Positions 10,548 through 21,419 of a stretch of DNA of 64,000 nucleotides are shown piece after piece. The translations under genes were made by a program, and so were the position numbers. Numbering within the stretch: the stretch's first letter is position 1; every line of letters begins with the position of its first letter. This stretch comes from Erythroxylum novogranatense (taxonomy: Eukaryota; Streptophyta; Magnoliopsida; Malpighiales; Erythroxylaceae), in the NCBI GenBank assembly GCA_029891385.1, contig CM057224.1:31625005-31689004 (forward strand), in the 5' to 3' direction. The notes beneath the pieces were generated by a model. It was not told where the DNA came from. It made no database searches and was given only the letters and a program-made list of their open reading frames with translations.

Positions 10548-12325
10548 TCGACCAATATATTATTGTTAGTCAAGTGTTTGGAGGCTGTGAGCTATGTATT
10601 GGTGGGGAACTTCTAGTGGTGGATTTGATGCCACTAAAGATGGGAGGACTAGATGTGATGTTGGGTATGGACACGTTGGACAGGTACAATGCCCAACTGG
10701 ATTGTAAGCAGAAGACAGTGGAATTTGTATTGGATGACGACAGAAGAGTGGTGTTTACTGGGGACAGACAAGCAAGTCCGTCCAGAATTGTTTCAGTTTT
10801 GACAGTAGAGAAGATGATGGGGAAGGGATGTGAGGCATTTTTGGCCTATGTGATAGACTCAATAGCAGATAGAGGAAAGTTAGAGGATATTTCAGTAGTC
10901 AGGGAATTCTCGGATGTCTTTCCCGAGGAATTGTCAGGACTACTGCCACCTAGGAAAATTGAGTTTCCCATTGAACTTCTGTCCAATACTGCACCGATTT
11001 CAATTCTGCCTTACCGGATGACTCCGGCGGAATTGAAAGAGCTTAAGGAGCAATTGGAGGAGTTGTTGGAGAAGGGGTATATTCGGTCGAGCTCTTCATC
11101 TTGGGGAGCTCCGGTTCTTTTTGTGAAGAAGAAAGATGGATCGTTGAGGATGTGTGTAGACTACCAGAAGCTTAATCAGGTTACTATGAAGAACCGATAT
11201 TCGCTTCCTCGCATTGATGATCTGTTTGATCAATTGTAAGGGGCAAAAGTCTTCTCTAAGATAGACTTGAGATCGGGTTACCATCAGTTGAGGATAAAGA
11301 ATTTGGATGTGCCAAAGACTGCTTTCAGGACACGGTATGAGCATTTTGAGTTTATGGTTATGCCTTTTGGATTGACAAATGCCCCTGCAGCCTTTATGGA
11401 TTTGATGAATCGGGTCTTTAAGCCATTCTTGGACCAATTTATCATTGTCTTTATTGATGATATATTGGTCTATTCCAAGAGTGATGAGCAGCATGAATAG
11501 CATTTGAGGATTGCTTTGGATACATTGAGGAGAAACGAGTTGTATGCCAAATTCGATAAATGCGAATTTTTGCTAAGGAAAGTTGCATTTCTTGGACATG
11601 TGATCTCAGAACAAGGAGTGCATGTGGATCCAAAGAAAATAGAAGCTGTGGTGAATTGGGAAGCCCCGACGAATGTAGCAGAGGTGAGGAGTTTTCTGGG
11701 TTTGGCAGGTTACTATAGGAGATTTGTGGAGGGATTCTCCATGATAACTACTCCGATGACAAAGTTATTAAGGAAGAATCAGAAGTTTATCTGGGGTGAA
11801 GAATGCCAGAAGAGCTTTGAGGAGCTCAAGCACAGATTGACAAGTGCTCCGATTCTGATTCTGCTTTTTAGAGAGGAGGGCTATACCGTGTATAGTGATG
11901 CTTCGAGGAAGGGTCTTGGTTGTGTATTGATGCAGGGAGACAGGGTGATTGCTTATGCTTCGAGGCAGTTGAAGCCATATGAGTTGAACTATCTGACATA
12001 TGATTTGGAGTTGGCAGCAGTGATCTTTGCCTTGAAGATTTGGAGGCATTATCTGTATGGAGTTCAGACGAGGATCTTTACCGATCATAAGAGTCTTAAG
12101 TACTTGTTGAGCCAGAAGGAACTAAATTTGAGACAGCGACGGTGGATAGAGTTGCTTAAGGATTATGACTTGCTGATCGAGTATCATCCGGGCAAGGCCA
12201 ATGTAGTGGTGGATGCCTTGAGTAGGAAGTCTTCGATTGCTCATGTTCGGACGGTTTATCTTCCTTTATTGGAAGAGATGGCCAAGCTTAAGGTAAGCTT
12301 GAAGCTGGAGGAGCCTTCTAGCTAA
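10548..12325 (+). pseudogene. T1 protease end, RT and RNase H
   Basis: Resumes the T1 polyprotein in the frame left at 922. The first part ends the retropepsin domain ([16 protein letters not shown]). RT follows with [37 protein letters not shown], the first catalytic Asp in [10 protein letters not shown] (11264) and the FIDD catalytic box at 11450-11461. RNase H has [23 protein letters not shown] and a [16 protein letters not shown] end. In-frame stops occur at 11237 (CAA to TAA likely) and 11498. The frame then runs to 12325, where a frameshift follows. Domain content is otherwise complete and well conserved. Confidence 0.92.
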
Positions 12326-13800
12326 CTTCAGAGTGAGACCGATACTCAGGGAGAAAGTTAGGGAATTGCAGGCAGAAGATGCGGATTTGAGCAAGCTTCG
12401 AGATGAAATTTAGAATGGTAAGATTTCTGAAGTGGTAGTGAGTGATGATGGGCTTATGATAGTGGGGAACAGGTTGTGTATCCCAGATGTGCAGGGGGTT
12501 AAGGTTGAGATTATGGATGAGGCACATAATGCGCCTTATGCCATGCATCCCGGTAGCACCAGGATATACAGGGATTTGAAAGAGCACTTTTGGTGGAAAG
12601 GTATGAAGAGGGACGTAGCAGAGTATGTAAGTAAGTGTCTAGTGTGTCAGCAAGTTAAGGCTGAGCACCAGGCACCTTTTGGCAAATTGAGGCTGTTGTC
12701 CATTCCGGAATGGAAGTAGCAGAGGGTGACTATGGATTTTCTGATGGGTTTGCCCAAGACTAGTAGGAAGCACGATGCAATTTGGGTTGTTGTAGATCGG
12801 TTGACGAAGTCAGCTCACTTTTTAGCAATTAAGCAGACTGATTCTTTGCATATGCTAGCAAAGAAGTACATCGATGAGATAGTGAGATTGCATGGGATTT
12901 CAGATTCCATAGTTTCGGACAGGGACCCTCGGTTTACTTCGAGATTTTGGGGAAGTTTGCAGGAAGCTTTAGGAACTAAGTTGAATTTTAGTACGGCTTT
13001 CCATCCTCAAACCGATGGTCAATATGAGAGGACCATTTGGAAACTTGAGGGAAAGCTCAGGGCTTGTGTGATGGATTTCAAAGGAGCTTGGGATGAGCAT
13101 TTTCTATTGGTCGAATTTGCTTATAATAATTCGTACTATTCGAGCATTCAGATGGCTCCATATGAGGCTTTGTATGGGAGGAGATGTAGAACTCCGATCT
13201 GTTGGGATGAAGAAGGAGAGAAGAAACTGGTAGGACCAGAATTGATTTAGACGACAATTGATAAAGTCAATCTGGTTAAGCAACGACTTAAGGCAGCACA
13301 TGATAGGATGAAGAGCTACATTGATGCACACCGAAAGGAGATGGAGTTCGAAGTCGGTGAGAAAGTGTTCCTTAAGACGTCTCCTCGGAAAGGAGTTATG
13401 AGATTTGGCAAGAAGGGCAAGTTGATTCCGAGGTATGTGGGTCCTTATGAGATCCTTGAGAGGATTGGACCACTCGCCTACAGGTTGGCGTTACCTCCGA
13501 AATTGTCTCAGATTCATGACGTTTTCCATGATTACATGTTGAGGAGGTATAGATCCTTCTCATATTATTTAGACTAGTGAGGTTCAGCTAAGGGATGATT
13601 TGAGCTATGAGGAACTTTCAGTGCAGATTTTGGATACAAAAGACAAGGTTCTTAGGAACAAGACGGTTCAGTTAGTCAAAGTTCTGTGGAGGAACCATTC
13701 GATAGAGGAGGCTACTTGGGAGCCATTGGAAGCTATGAAGGGGAAGTATCCGCATCTTTTCGATGATTCAGGTAATAATTTCGAGGACAAAATTTTTTAA
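12326..13800 (+). pseudogene. T1 integrase and chromodomain
   Basis: Integrase with the H2C2 zinc domain (MHPGSTRIYRDLKEHFWW...CLVCQQVK, 12540-12660) and a catalytic core whose D-D-35-E residues are visible: Asp in TMDFLMGLP (12735), Asp in SDRDPRF (12918) and Glu in QYERT (13026). Tyr in QYERT replaces the usual Ser. The GPY-type C-terminal domain (PRYVGPYEILERIGPLAYRL) spans about 13428-13490. A chromodomain-like end (RNKTVQLVKVLWRNH, EEATWEP) lies in 13600-13800 and would target insertion to heterochromatin. Stops at 12717 and 13248 and frame changes near 12325 and 13577 inactivate it. Confidence 0.92.
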
Positions 13801-13813
13801 AGAGGGGGAGAAA
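13801..13813 (+). promoter_or_regulatory. Polypurine tract of T1
   Basis: AGAGGGGGAGAAA directly follows the pol stop codon and directly precedes the TGTTGGGCCC start of the 3' LTR. Confidence 0.9.
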
Positions 13814-15016
13814 TGTTGGGCCCTGAATTTTTTTATTGATGTTATTAAGCATGAATTGTGTTAATTGTGTGATTATGGCTTAGTTTGATTAAATTGGGAG
13901 TGTTAGTGGATAATTGAGGTTTATTTGAGTATAATGTGGTATAATTGAGAATGAAAGAGTAGAAATATTTGAGGGTATTTTAGGAAGACCACTTAGGTGG
14001 GAGAGCTTAGGGCTTTACAAGGAGGGGTGTTTTGGTCTTTTCTTACTCATTTAGAAGAAAGAGATTAGAAGGAGAAGAGAGGAAAAGAAAAGAAAAAGAA
14101 GAAGAGAGGGATAAAGTGCCGTAGGAAGAGGAAGGAGAGAAGAGAAATAGGGATTTGTGATCCTAGAAGATTTTTGACAGATTGAAGCTCATTCCTGGTA
14201 AGTTTAAGTTTGTTTTATCTTGTTTTGATTGGATTAAACTCTAGTATAGCTTGGTAATGTGTTGGAATTGATGGTTTAGGGTTTAAGGGAAAATGGGTGA
14301 AATCCTTGGGTTGTTGGATTTGTGGCTAATTTTTAAGGTGTTGATGGGTTAGAAATGAAGTGTTAGACATGATTTAAGGCTTAGATGTGTTGCATTTGCA
14401 AGATAGAAGGATTTGGGGAAGAAGAGGCTGGAAAATCAGGTTCGGAGTCGTTCTCCAGATCCGCACGTCGCGACGTGCGAATTTGTGTTCGTCGCGACGT
14501 GCGAATTTGTGTTCGTCGTGACGTGCGAATTTGTATTCGTCGCGAAGTGCGAATTTGTGTTCGTCGCAACGTGCGAATTCACGTCGCGACGAGCGTGGCC
14601 TTCGTCGCAGCGAGCAGCGAGCCGTTCGTCGCGGCGAGCCCCCAGTTTCCAGCAAAGATGAATTTTTTGTATTTTGGGCATATCATTTGCTGTAGATATC
14701 CAAATGAGGTGATTTTGGATTCGTTGTGAGCTAGAGACAAAGAGCTACAAGTTGTATGAAGAAGGGAAGTTCAGAATTTTCCTTTTAGGATTTGGGAATT
14801 TAGATGGAAGTCAAGTATAGATTGTTAGTGTTAGCGTCTTTATTTTTCGAAGCTTTTGATTGTTTCCTTTGAATATTGTTTGAATGGGAACTTGGTTTGT
14901 TATAGGAAACCAAGCCGACCTGATCCAATCGCAAGAGGAAGGACAACTGTGAGTTGGATTCTCGAGAGATATTAGGTGGGTAATATATTTATGGTTGTTG
15001 TGTGTATGGGCAATAT
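13814..15016 (+). repeat. T1 3' LTR, left part
   Basis: Starts TGTTGGGCCCTGAAT after the polypurine tract. It contains a polypurine stretch (14040-14150), a 24-bp tandem array (14466-14640) and intergenic-type AT-rich DNA. It is cut by element B after AATAT (15012-15016) and continues at 61753. No coding region is credible; open frames over the tandem array arise because the unit length is a multiple of three. Confidence 0.88.
14466..14640 (+). repeat. 24-bp CpG-rich tandem array in T1 LTR
   Basis: Eight consecutive units, of which the first four are 24 bp (at 14466, 14490, 14514, 14538). The others vary from about 14 to 24 bp. Each begins with CGTCGCGACG or a variant, a 10-bp palindrome, and the early units continue TGCGAATTTGTGTT. 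Four CpG sites per palindrome make it far more CpG-dense than the surrounding LTR. Confidence 0.93.
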
Positions 15017-15223
15017 TGTTAAGTCAAAATGACTTTACATAAAAATGATTTTGATGTATAACAAACAAAGAGAGATCATATACAAGAAAAACAGAATGCA
15101 TACGCGTACGCATTTAATTCGAGATGTATTTAAGATGATATAACTAAAGTCAAACACAGACGTACAAAGACGAATTCGGAGACAGACGAAGTCAGACACA
15201 GACGAAGTTAGAAATAGACAAAG

Positions 15224-15419
15224 CAGACGCAGACGCAAATGCAAAGCAGACGCAGACGCAAATGCAAAGCAGACGCAGACGCAGACGCAGATGCAAATGC
15301 AAAGCAGAAGCAGACGCAAATGCAAAACAGACGCAGATGAAAAATACAAATACAAAAACAGACGCAGACGCAGACGCAAATGTGAAGCAGATGCAGACGC
15401 AGAAAAGAAACAGACGCAA
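15224..15419 (+). repeat. CAGACG hexamer array in B 5' LTR
   Basis: Irregular run of CAGACG and its variants (CAAATG, CAGATG) in 6-bp phase. Shorter versions occur in the other LTRs of the group near 16703-16790, 52733-52790 and 60935-61065. The 6-bp phase makes long false open frames on both strands. Confidence 0.9.
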
Positions 15420-15512
15420 GAGTCAGTTCGAGTTAGTTACAGAACTCAACTGATTAACCGTTTCTTTAAAGATTCAAGATTCAAGAATCAAGAGGCAGTT
15501 AGAGACGAAGGG

Positions 15513-15520
15513 TATAAATA
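15513..15520 (+). promoter_or_regulatory. TATA box in B 5' LTR
   Basis: TATAAATA in the context GGTATAAATACAAG, at the same relative position in the LTRs of C (16889) and D (20815). This is the probable RNA polymerase II core promoter, with transcription expected about 30 bp downstream. Confidence 0.65.
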
Positions 15521-15781
15521 CAAGTCGAAGTCAAAGATTGCAAAGTTACAAAAACTTGACGAAGAGTTACGAAAAAGCTACACAAAAAAGTTACTGATTT
15601 AGAAAAATTACACGAAGCGATTAAGTGCAAACTAGCTGAGTGCTATCTTATTGTAACAAAGTGTTCAAATATTTTTCTGAAAAGAAAAAGTTGTACAGAT
15701 AGCCTACAGAGGCTAAGCGTGAAAGAATACTGGGTGTAGAGACCTGAAGAGGCTCGTGAAAGAATACTTGTAACGATTGAA

Positions 15782-15812
15782 GAGATAGTGAAATCTCAGA
15801 AGAAACTCTGAG
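15782..15812 (+). promoter_or_regulatory. Overlapping alternative hairpins in SIRE LTR transcript
   Basis: GAGAT (15782-15786) pairs with ATCTC (15793-15797), and CTCAGA (15795-15800) pairs with TCTGAG (15807-15812). The stems share CTC, so only one can form at a time. The arrangement is kept in the LTRs of C and the 3' LTR of D, even where loop bases differ. It lies about 270 bp downstream of the TATA box, so within the RNA. Confidence 0.55.
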
Positions 15813-16099
15813 GACTGGACGTAGCCCACGGTTTGGGGTGAACCAGGATAAATCCGCGTGTCTACTACTCTTACTCTCTATCTCTATTTTGTTCCAAATA
15901 TTTTGATTACTTACTGTTCATATACATAGCATTGAAAAGTTTGATCAATCGGAATTAATAAAATTCTGTAAAGATTTTTACTTCTAACAAGTAATTCTGA
16001 AAAGACTAATAAAAAGGGGAATACACAATTCAACCCCCCCTTCTCGTGCATTCTATTATTGTTTTGTAAGTGCTGTATTAACGTGTGATTCACTTCAAT

Positions 16100-16112
16100 T
16101 GGTATCAGAGCA
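16100..16112 (+). promoter_or_regulatory. Primer binding site of B
   Basis: TGGTATCAGAGCA begins two bases after the LTR end and matches the initiator Met-tRNA 3' end. Confidence 0.9.
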
Positions 16113-16154
16113 AGGTATCCAAGAATCACTTTGGCGAAGTGTGGATTAAAGATA

Positions 16155-16440
16155 ACGGCGGAGTCACATGTATACATCGCTGAAGGAGCCTCAGTCACTA
16201 GACCTCCAGCATTCAACAGAGAAGACTATCATTACTAGAAAGATAGGATGCGATTATTCATCGAATCTACACATGTCGACCTTTAGGACTTAATAGAGAA
16301 CGGACCTTATACACCTGTAGATGATGAAGGCAATTCTATTCCACAAAACAGATGGACGGTCGATCAGAAAATAAGAATACAACTAAATTCAAAGGCGAAA
16401 TTTTTCTTAACGTGTGCCCTAAGCAGGAGCCAGTACGACA
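16155..16440 (+). pseudogene. B gag, first part (start codon lost)
   Basis: N-terminal UBN2-type gag of B. The start codon position reads ACG (16155-16157), where C has ATG in identical context (17493), so initiation is lost. The segment corresponds to AESHVYIAEGAS..RPPAFN and the W-rich DRMRLFIEST region, and carries in-frame stops near 16236 and 16284. It ends at SQYDKV, where C is inserted between AAGTG duplications (16441-16445 and 53441-53445), and resumes at 53446. Confidence 0.85.
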
Positions 16441-16445
16441 AAGTG

Positions 16446-17435
16446 TTTTAAGTCAGAATGACTTTACATAAAAATGATTTTGATGTATAACAAAAAGAGA
16501 TCATATACAAGATAAACAAAATAGACACAGACGTACACAGGCGAAGTCCGAGATGCATTTGTTGCAAGAAAACAATGATACGCATTTAATTCGTGAGCGT
16601 ATCGAAGACGCGACGAAGTTGATAAAAGTCGATACGCATTTAAGTTGATAACAACAAACATGCATTTAAGTTGATAAATGTCAAACACAGACGAAGTTGG
16701 CAAAAGCAAAGCAGACGCAGACGCAAATGCAAAGCAGACGCAGACGCAAAAGTGAAGCAGATGTAGACGCAGAAAAGAAACAGACGCAAGAGTCAGTTCG
16801 AGTTAGTTACAGAACTCACTGATTAATGGTTTCTTTAAAGATTAAAGATTCAAGATTCAAGAATCAAGAAGCAGTTAGAGACGAAGGCTATAAATACAAG
16901 TCGAAGTCAAAAACTGAAGAGCTTGCTGATTTTAGAAAAATTACACAAAGTGAAAAAGCGATTAAGTGCAAACTAGCTGAGCGCTATCTTACTGTAACAA
17001 AGTGTTCAAATATTTTTCTGAGAAGAAAAGTTGTACAGATAGCCTGCAGAGGCTAAGTGTGAAAGAATACTGGTTGTAGAGACCTGAAGAGGCTCGTGAA
17101 AGAATACTGTAACGCTTGAAGAGATAGTAAAATCTCAGAAGAAACTCTGAGGACTGGACGTAGCCCACGGTTTGGGATGAACCAGGATAAATCCGCGTGT
17201 CTACTACTCTTACTCTCTATCTTTATTTTGCCTCAAAGTTGATCATTACTTACTATTCATATACTTAGCATTGAAAAGTTTGATCAATCGGGATTAATAA
17301 GAATTCTGTAAAGAATTTTATTTCTAACAAGTAATTCTGAAAAGATTCTGAAAAAGGGGAATATACAATTCAACCCCCCCTTCTCGTACATTCTACTGTT
17401 TTTCTAAGTGCTGTATTAACATGTGATTCACTTCA
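16446..17435 (+). repeat. 5' LTR of C
   Basis: Paired with 52466-53440; ends GATTCACTTCA. It contains TATAAATA at 16889-16896 and the same hairpin block and conserved island as B. The first dinucleotide is TT instead of TG. Confidence 0.92.
16889..16896 (+). promoter_or_regulatory. TATA box in C 5' LTR
   Basis: TATAAATA within GGCTATAAATACAAG, equivalent to 15513 in B. Confidence 0.6.
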
Positions 17436-17437
17436 AT

Positions 17438-17450
17438 TGGTATTAGAGCT
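17438..17450 (+). promoter_or_regulatory. Primer binding site of C, one mismatch
   Basis: TGGTATTAGAGCT, equivalent to TGGTATCAGAGCA in B. The C-to-T change inside the site would weaken pairing to initiator Met-tRNA. Confidence 0.8.
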
Positions 17451-17492
17451 TGGTATCCAAGAATCACTTTGGCGAAGTGTGGATTAAAGATA

Positions 17493-19080
17493 ATGGCGGA
17501 GTCACATGTATATATCGCAGAAGGTGCCTCAGTCACTAGACCTCCAGCATTCAATGGAGAAGACTATCATTACTGGAAAGATAGGATGCGGTTATTCATC
17601 GAATCTACACATGTTGACCTTTGGGACGTAATAGAAACGGACCCTATATACCGTGAGATGAAGAAGGCGCCTATTCCACGTAAATGATGGACGGTGATCG
17701 AAAAGCAAGAATACAACTGAATTCAAAGGCAAAATTTTTCTTAATGTGTGCCCTAAGCAGAAGCAAGTACGACAAAGTGCATGGTTGCGACACTGCAAAA
17801 GAGATGTGGAACACATTGTCCATTACTCATGAAGGCACAAGTCAAGTTAAGGAATCCAAGATAAGTATTCTTGTACATCAATATGAACTTTTCAGGATGG
17901 AAGATGAAGAATCTATTGATCAAATGTTTGGAAGATTTCAAACAATTGTCAATGGATTAAAAGCTCTTGGAAGGACATACAATAACCAAGATCATGTTCG
18001 AAAGATCCTAAGAAGTCTTCCTAAGAGATGGAGACCTAAAGTTACAGCAGTGCAAGAAGCCAAAGACTTGAACGTGTTAAAGATGGATGAGTTGCTGGGA
18101 TCCTTAAAGATTCATGAAGTAGAACTCAACGCTGAAGACAAGCCCAAGCGAGATAAGTCAATAGCACTGAAGGCCGGACAAAAGAATCATAAGACTCAGA
18201 GAAGGAGGAAGTCATCGAAAGCATTAAAGATTGAAGAATCAAAGGATGATAACTCCAACCAATCAGAATTAGAGTCAAGTGATGCAGATGACGAATTATC
18301 TTTCATTTCCAGAAAGATAAGACGTATGTGGAAGAAGAAGCCCAGAGGTAACTAGACATTCAAAAAGAATGGAAAAGATGAAACTAAGCCAGAGAAGTCT
18401 TCTATCATTTGCTACTAGTGCAACCAGCCTGGACACTACAAGTCTGAATCCCCTACTCTCAAGAAGAAACCCAAGAAGAGTAGAGAAGGCAAGAAAAGCA
18501 TGATGGCAACATGGGAGGACCTAGATTCGTCTGAATCAGATACAGGCTCCGAGTGATCAGAACATGCAAATATTTGCCTAATGGCTAAGGAGGACAGTGA
18601 TGAGGAGGTAAAATCAGATTATGATAATTTGCATGATGCCTATTCAAAATTGTTAGAAGATTCTCATGCTATTCTGAAACAATACAAGCTGTTAAAGAAA
18701 AAGTATGTAGAAAATATTAAACATACTGAGATGATAGAGAGAGAAAATAGTTGTTTAAAGAAATAATTAGAAGATAAAAGAAAGATTGTAGACAAATCAG
18801 AAGAAATTAATCAGCTTAAGTTAAGGATTAAGAATTTATCAGCTGATTTAGCTACTTTCATAGAAAGTACAAAGAAAATGAATGAAATACTCAGTCTATG
18901 AATGAAATGGATGTAGACATCCGAGTGATAAGACTGGATTAGGGTTTACTAGAAACAATACTCAGTCTCGTAACAAATCTGTCATTCAAAAAGAAAGATA
19001 TAGAATAACACATTTTAATCAACGTCTGAGTAATATGCATTATAGATCACATCATAAGCATACTACTAACCATAAAGGAC
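17493..19080 (+). pseudogene. C gag (UBN2 domain, zinc knuckle), several stops
   Basis: Starts at ATG 17493 (MAESHVYIAEGAS) 55 bp after the primer site. A frameshift near 17687 moves to the next frame, where 17684-18355 encodes the UBN2 core (KEMWNTLS, ESKISILVHQYE, MFGRFQTIVNGL, LRSLPKRWRPKVTAV). A basic RRRKSSKALK linker follows. The zinc knuckle near 18410 reads CY-stop-CNQPGHYKSES, with a stop at the third position and the last Cys changed to Ser. A coiled-coil tail (LLEDSHAILKQYKLLKKKYVENI) lies near 18581-18766, then a stop. B 53446-54826 is the better preserved copy. Confidence 0.88.
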
Positions 19081-20437
19081 CCAAGAAAATTTGGGTACCA
19101 AGAAATAAAATAGTTTCTCCTGCAGATATCCTTCCTTGGAAGATACGGCAAGCACCATTGGTATTTAGGCAAGGATGCTCATGACACATGACGGAAGAAG
19201 GTCTATGTTCCTAGATCTTCAAGATAAGAAGGAGGATCAAGAACTTTTCGGAGACAACCAAATAGGCAAAATTATTGGAATCAGGAAAATAGGTAAAGAT
19301 TCCTTTGCATGCATAAATAATGTAACGCTTATCGATGGTCGAAGCATAACTTGATTAGCGTCGACCAATATGTGTGATTCTGGTTTCACAGCTACATTCA
19401 ATCAAAATCTTTGCAAGTCGAAACAAAGATGGGTCTATACTTTTCTCTCGCCAAGAGAAGAAACAACCTTTACAAAATCAATTTAGAAGATTTTCAAAAT
19501 CAAAATATTTCATGTTTTCTATCTTACAAGAAGAAAGACTAATCTGCATAAAAGCTAGGTCATGTCTCTTTGAAACATATTTCAAAATTAGTAAAACATG
19601 ATTTAGTAAGAGGTTTGTCAAAAATAAGTTTTGACAAAGAACTTTTCTGTGAAAATTGTTTGAAAGGCAAATAAGTTAAAACCTCTTTCTCTTCTAAAAG
19701 TTTTGTAACCTCATCAAGACCTTTAGAACTGTTACATATGGATTTGTTTGGTCCTACAAGGACATTAAGTCTTGGCAGAAAGAAATATGGACTTGTCATT
19801 GTTGATGACTTTACTCGATTTTGTTGGATATTATTCTTATCACACAAAGACGAGTCTTTTAAGTGCTTTAGAACTCTATCCAGAAAGTTACAGAATCAAA
19901 AAGGAATGTCCATAGCTAGTATCAGGAGTGATCATGGTGGAGAGTTTGAAAATGAGAAGTTTAGAGTATTTTGTGAAGAGAATGGAATTTCCCACAACTT
20001 TTCAGCCTCGAGAACTCCACAACAAAATGGAGTTGTTGAAAGAAAGAATAGGACGATTCAAGAAATGGCAAGGACCATGCTATGTGAGACGAATCTTCCT
20101 AAGTATTTCTGGGTAGAAGCTGTGAATACAACATGCTATATTCAGAACAGGATCTTGTTGCGACCTATGTTGAAGAAGACTCCTTATGAGTTATGAAATG
20201 GAAGAAGACCAAGCATATCGTACTTTCATCCATTTGGGTGCAAATGTTCCATTCTGAATACAAAAGAGCTGTTGGATAAATTCAATTTGAAGACCTATCT
20301 AGGAATTTTTCTAGGCTACTCATCATCGTCTAAGGCTTTTCAAGTTTACAACTTGATTTTAAAGACTGTTGAAGAGACGATCCATGTCAAGTTTGATGAT
20401 AGTTCTCAACCCCATAAGGAAGATGACATGGAGAATG
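19081..20437 (+). pseudogene. C protease and integrase; catalytic core open
   Basis: The protease site near 19155 is degraded: the family HHWYLDSGCS reads with its CAG-containing codon altered. The pre-integrase zinc region is split over frames (19374-19720). The integrase core is open at 19738-20196 with the full D-D-35-E set: Asp in MDLFGP (19741), Asp in RSDHGGEF (19930) and Glu in NGVVERKN (20038). The frame closes at TGA 20194, where TGG is expected, and continues as the [11 protein letters not shown] linker. D is inserted after AAGAT (20438-20442); the RT half resumes at 38745. Confidence 0.88.
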
Positions 20438-20442
20438 AAGAT

Positions 20443-21363
20443 TGTTAAATCAAACCAGACTTCACGTATTAAATAATTTTGATAATAAACAAAGAGAAAT
20501 ATACGAAAGAAAAACAGACACGTAAAAGCGCATTAAGAAAAGCGAGGCGATACAAAAGGCATAAAAGAAAAATGCAGAGCGGAAGGAAAAGGAGGCGATA
20601 CAAAAGGCATTTAAAGAAAAAGCAGACGGAAGAAAAGCGGATTTTAAGCTTTACGAAGACAAAAGCGACGGAAGCTTTACGAAGACAAAAGCGAGCGATA
20701 CGAAAATAAGACGGAAGAAAGAAACATCGCTTTAAGACGGTTACGAGCTAAAGCTGAATAACCGCTTTTTAAAGATTCAAGAAACAGATAGTCAAGAAAC
20801 AAATGAAGTTCGACTATAAATAAGAGTCGAGATTGAAGAAGAAACAACTTTTGGAAAAAGTGAATGAAACTCGTATTCAATATCTCGCCTATCCGAGAAA
20901 ATTGCGAACTATTTTCGAGTGTATATCAGGAAGAGCAACTCTTTTGTAAAAGCTCTTTATCGCTTTTTCATTTTGAAAAAGTGCTCTGAGATAGCTCAAG
21001 AGGCTAAGAGTAAAAGAATACTTGATGTTAAGAGACCAAGAGGCTCGATCTAAAGAATACTTGTAATCGGTTTGGAGATAGTGAAAATCTCGGAAGAATA
21101 TCGAGGATCGGACGTAGCCCACGGTTTGGGGTGAACCAGATAAAATTGCATGTTTCTCTCTTTAACTCTTACTTTTCTTAAATCGTAGTTTTCATTATTA
21201 ACAAAGTTTTCAAACTAGTTAAGAATTGATTTACTATAAGTTTTCCGAAAGAACAAAGCAAGTGTTATTGAAGGATTAAAGAAAATTTTATCACAATTCA
21301 ACCCCCCTTCTTGTGTATCTTGGTCATATTATTACTCAATATATTAACGTGTGATTTACTTCA
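20443..21363 (+). repeat. 5' LTR of D
   Basis: TGTTAAATC...TTACTTCA, paired with 37832-38744. TATAAATA is at 20815-20822. Relative to its 3' partner it has at least eight CAG/CTG sites altered to CG, CGG, CGA or TCG, a pattern set out in the findings. Confidence 0.93.
20815..20822 (+). promoter_or_regulatory. TATA box in D 5' LTR
   Basis: TATAAATA in GACTATAAATAAGAG, aligned with the TATA boxes of the B and C LTRs. Confidence 0.6.
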
Positions 21364-21365
21364 AT

Positions 21366-21377
21366 TGGTATCGAGCA
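21366..21377 (+). promoter_or_regulatory. Primer binding site of D
   Basis: TGGTATCGAGCA, one base short of TGGTATCAGAGCA; the loss is at the CAG, as in many other sites in this copy. Confidence 0.75.
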
Positions 21378-21419
21378 AGGTGTTCAAGAATCACTCTAAT
21401 AAAGTGTGAACTAAAGAAA

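Larger units (their letters stand above)
15017..16097 (+). repeat. 5' LTR of B
   Basis: TGTTAAGTC...CACTTCA, paired with 60736-61752. It holds a CAGACG array (15224-15419), a TATA box (15513), a conserved paired-hairpin block (15782-15812) and a TAGCCCACGGTTTGGGG island near 15822. It is longer than its 3' partner mainly because the CAGACG array is longer. Confidence 0.93.

Noticed and set aside
14466..14640. CRISPR-like direct repeats
   Set aside because: Units are contiguous with no unique spacers, in a plant LTR. It is an ordinary tandem array.
14374..14729. Overlapping open frames on both strands with RDVRICVR-like repeats
   Set aside because: They are translations of the 24-bp tandem array, whose length is a multiple of three; no start context or homology.
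15035..15602. Arg/Lys/Ala-rich and minus-strand Leu/Cys/Phe-rich frames
   Set aside because: Produced by the CAGACG array in the LTR; the same false frames recur in each LTR copy of the family.
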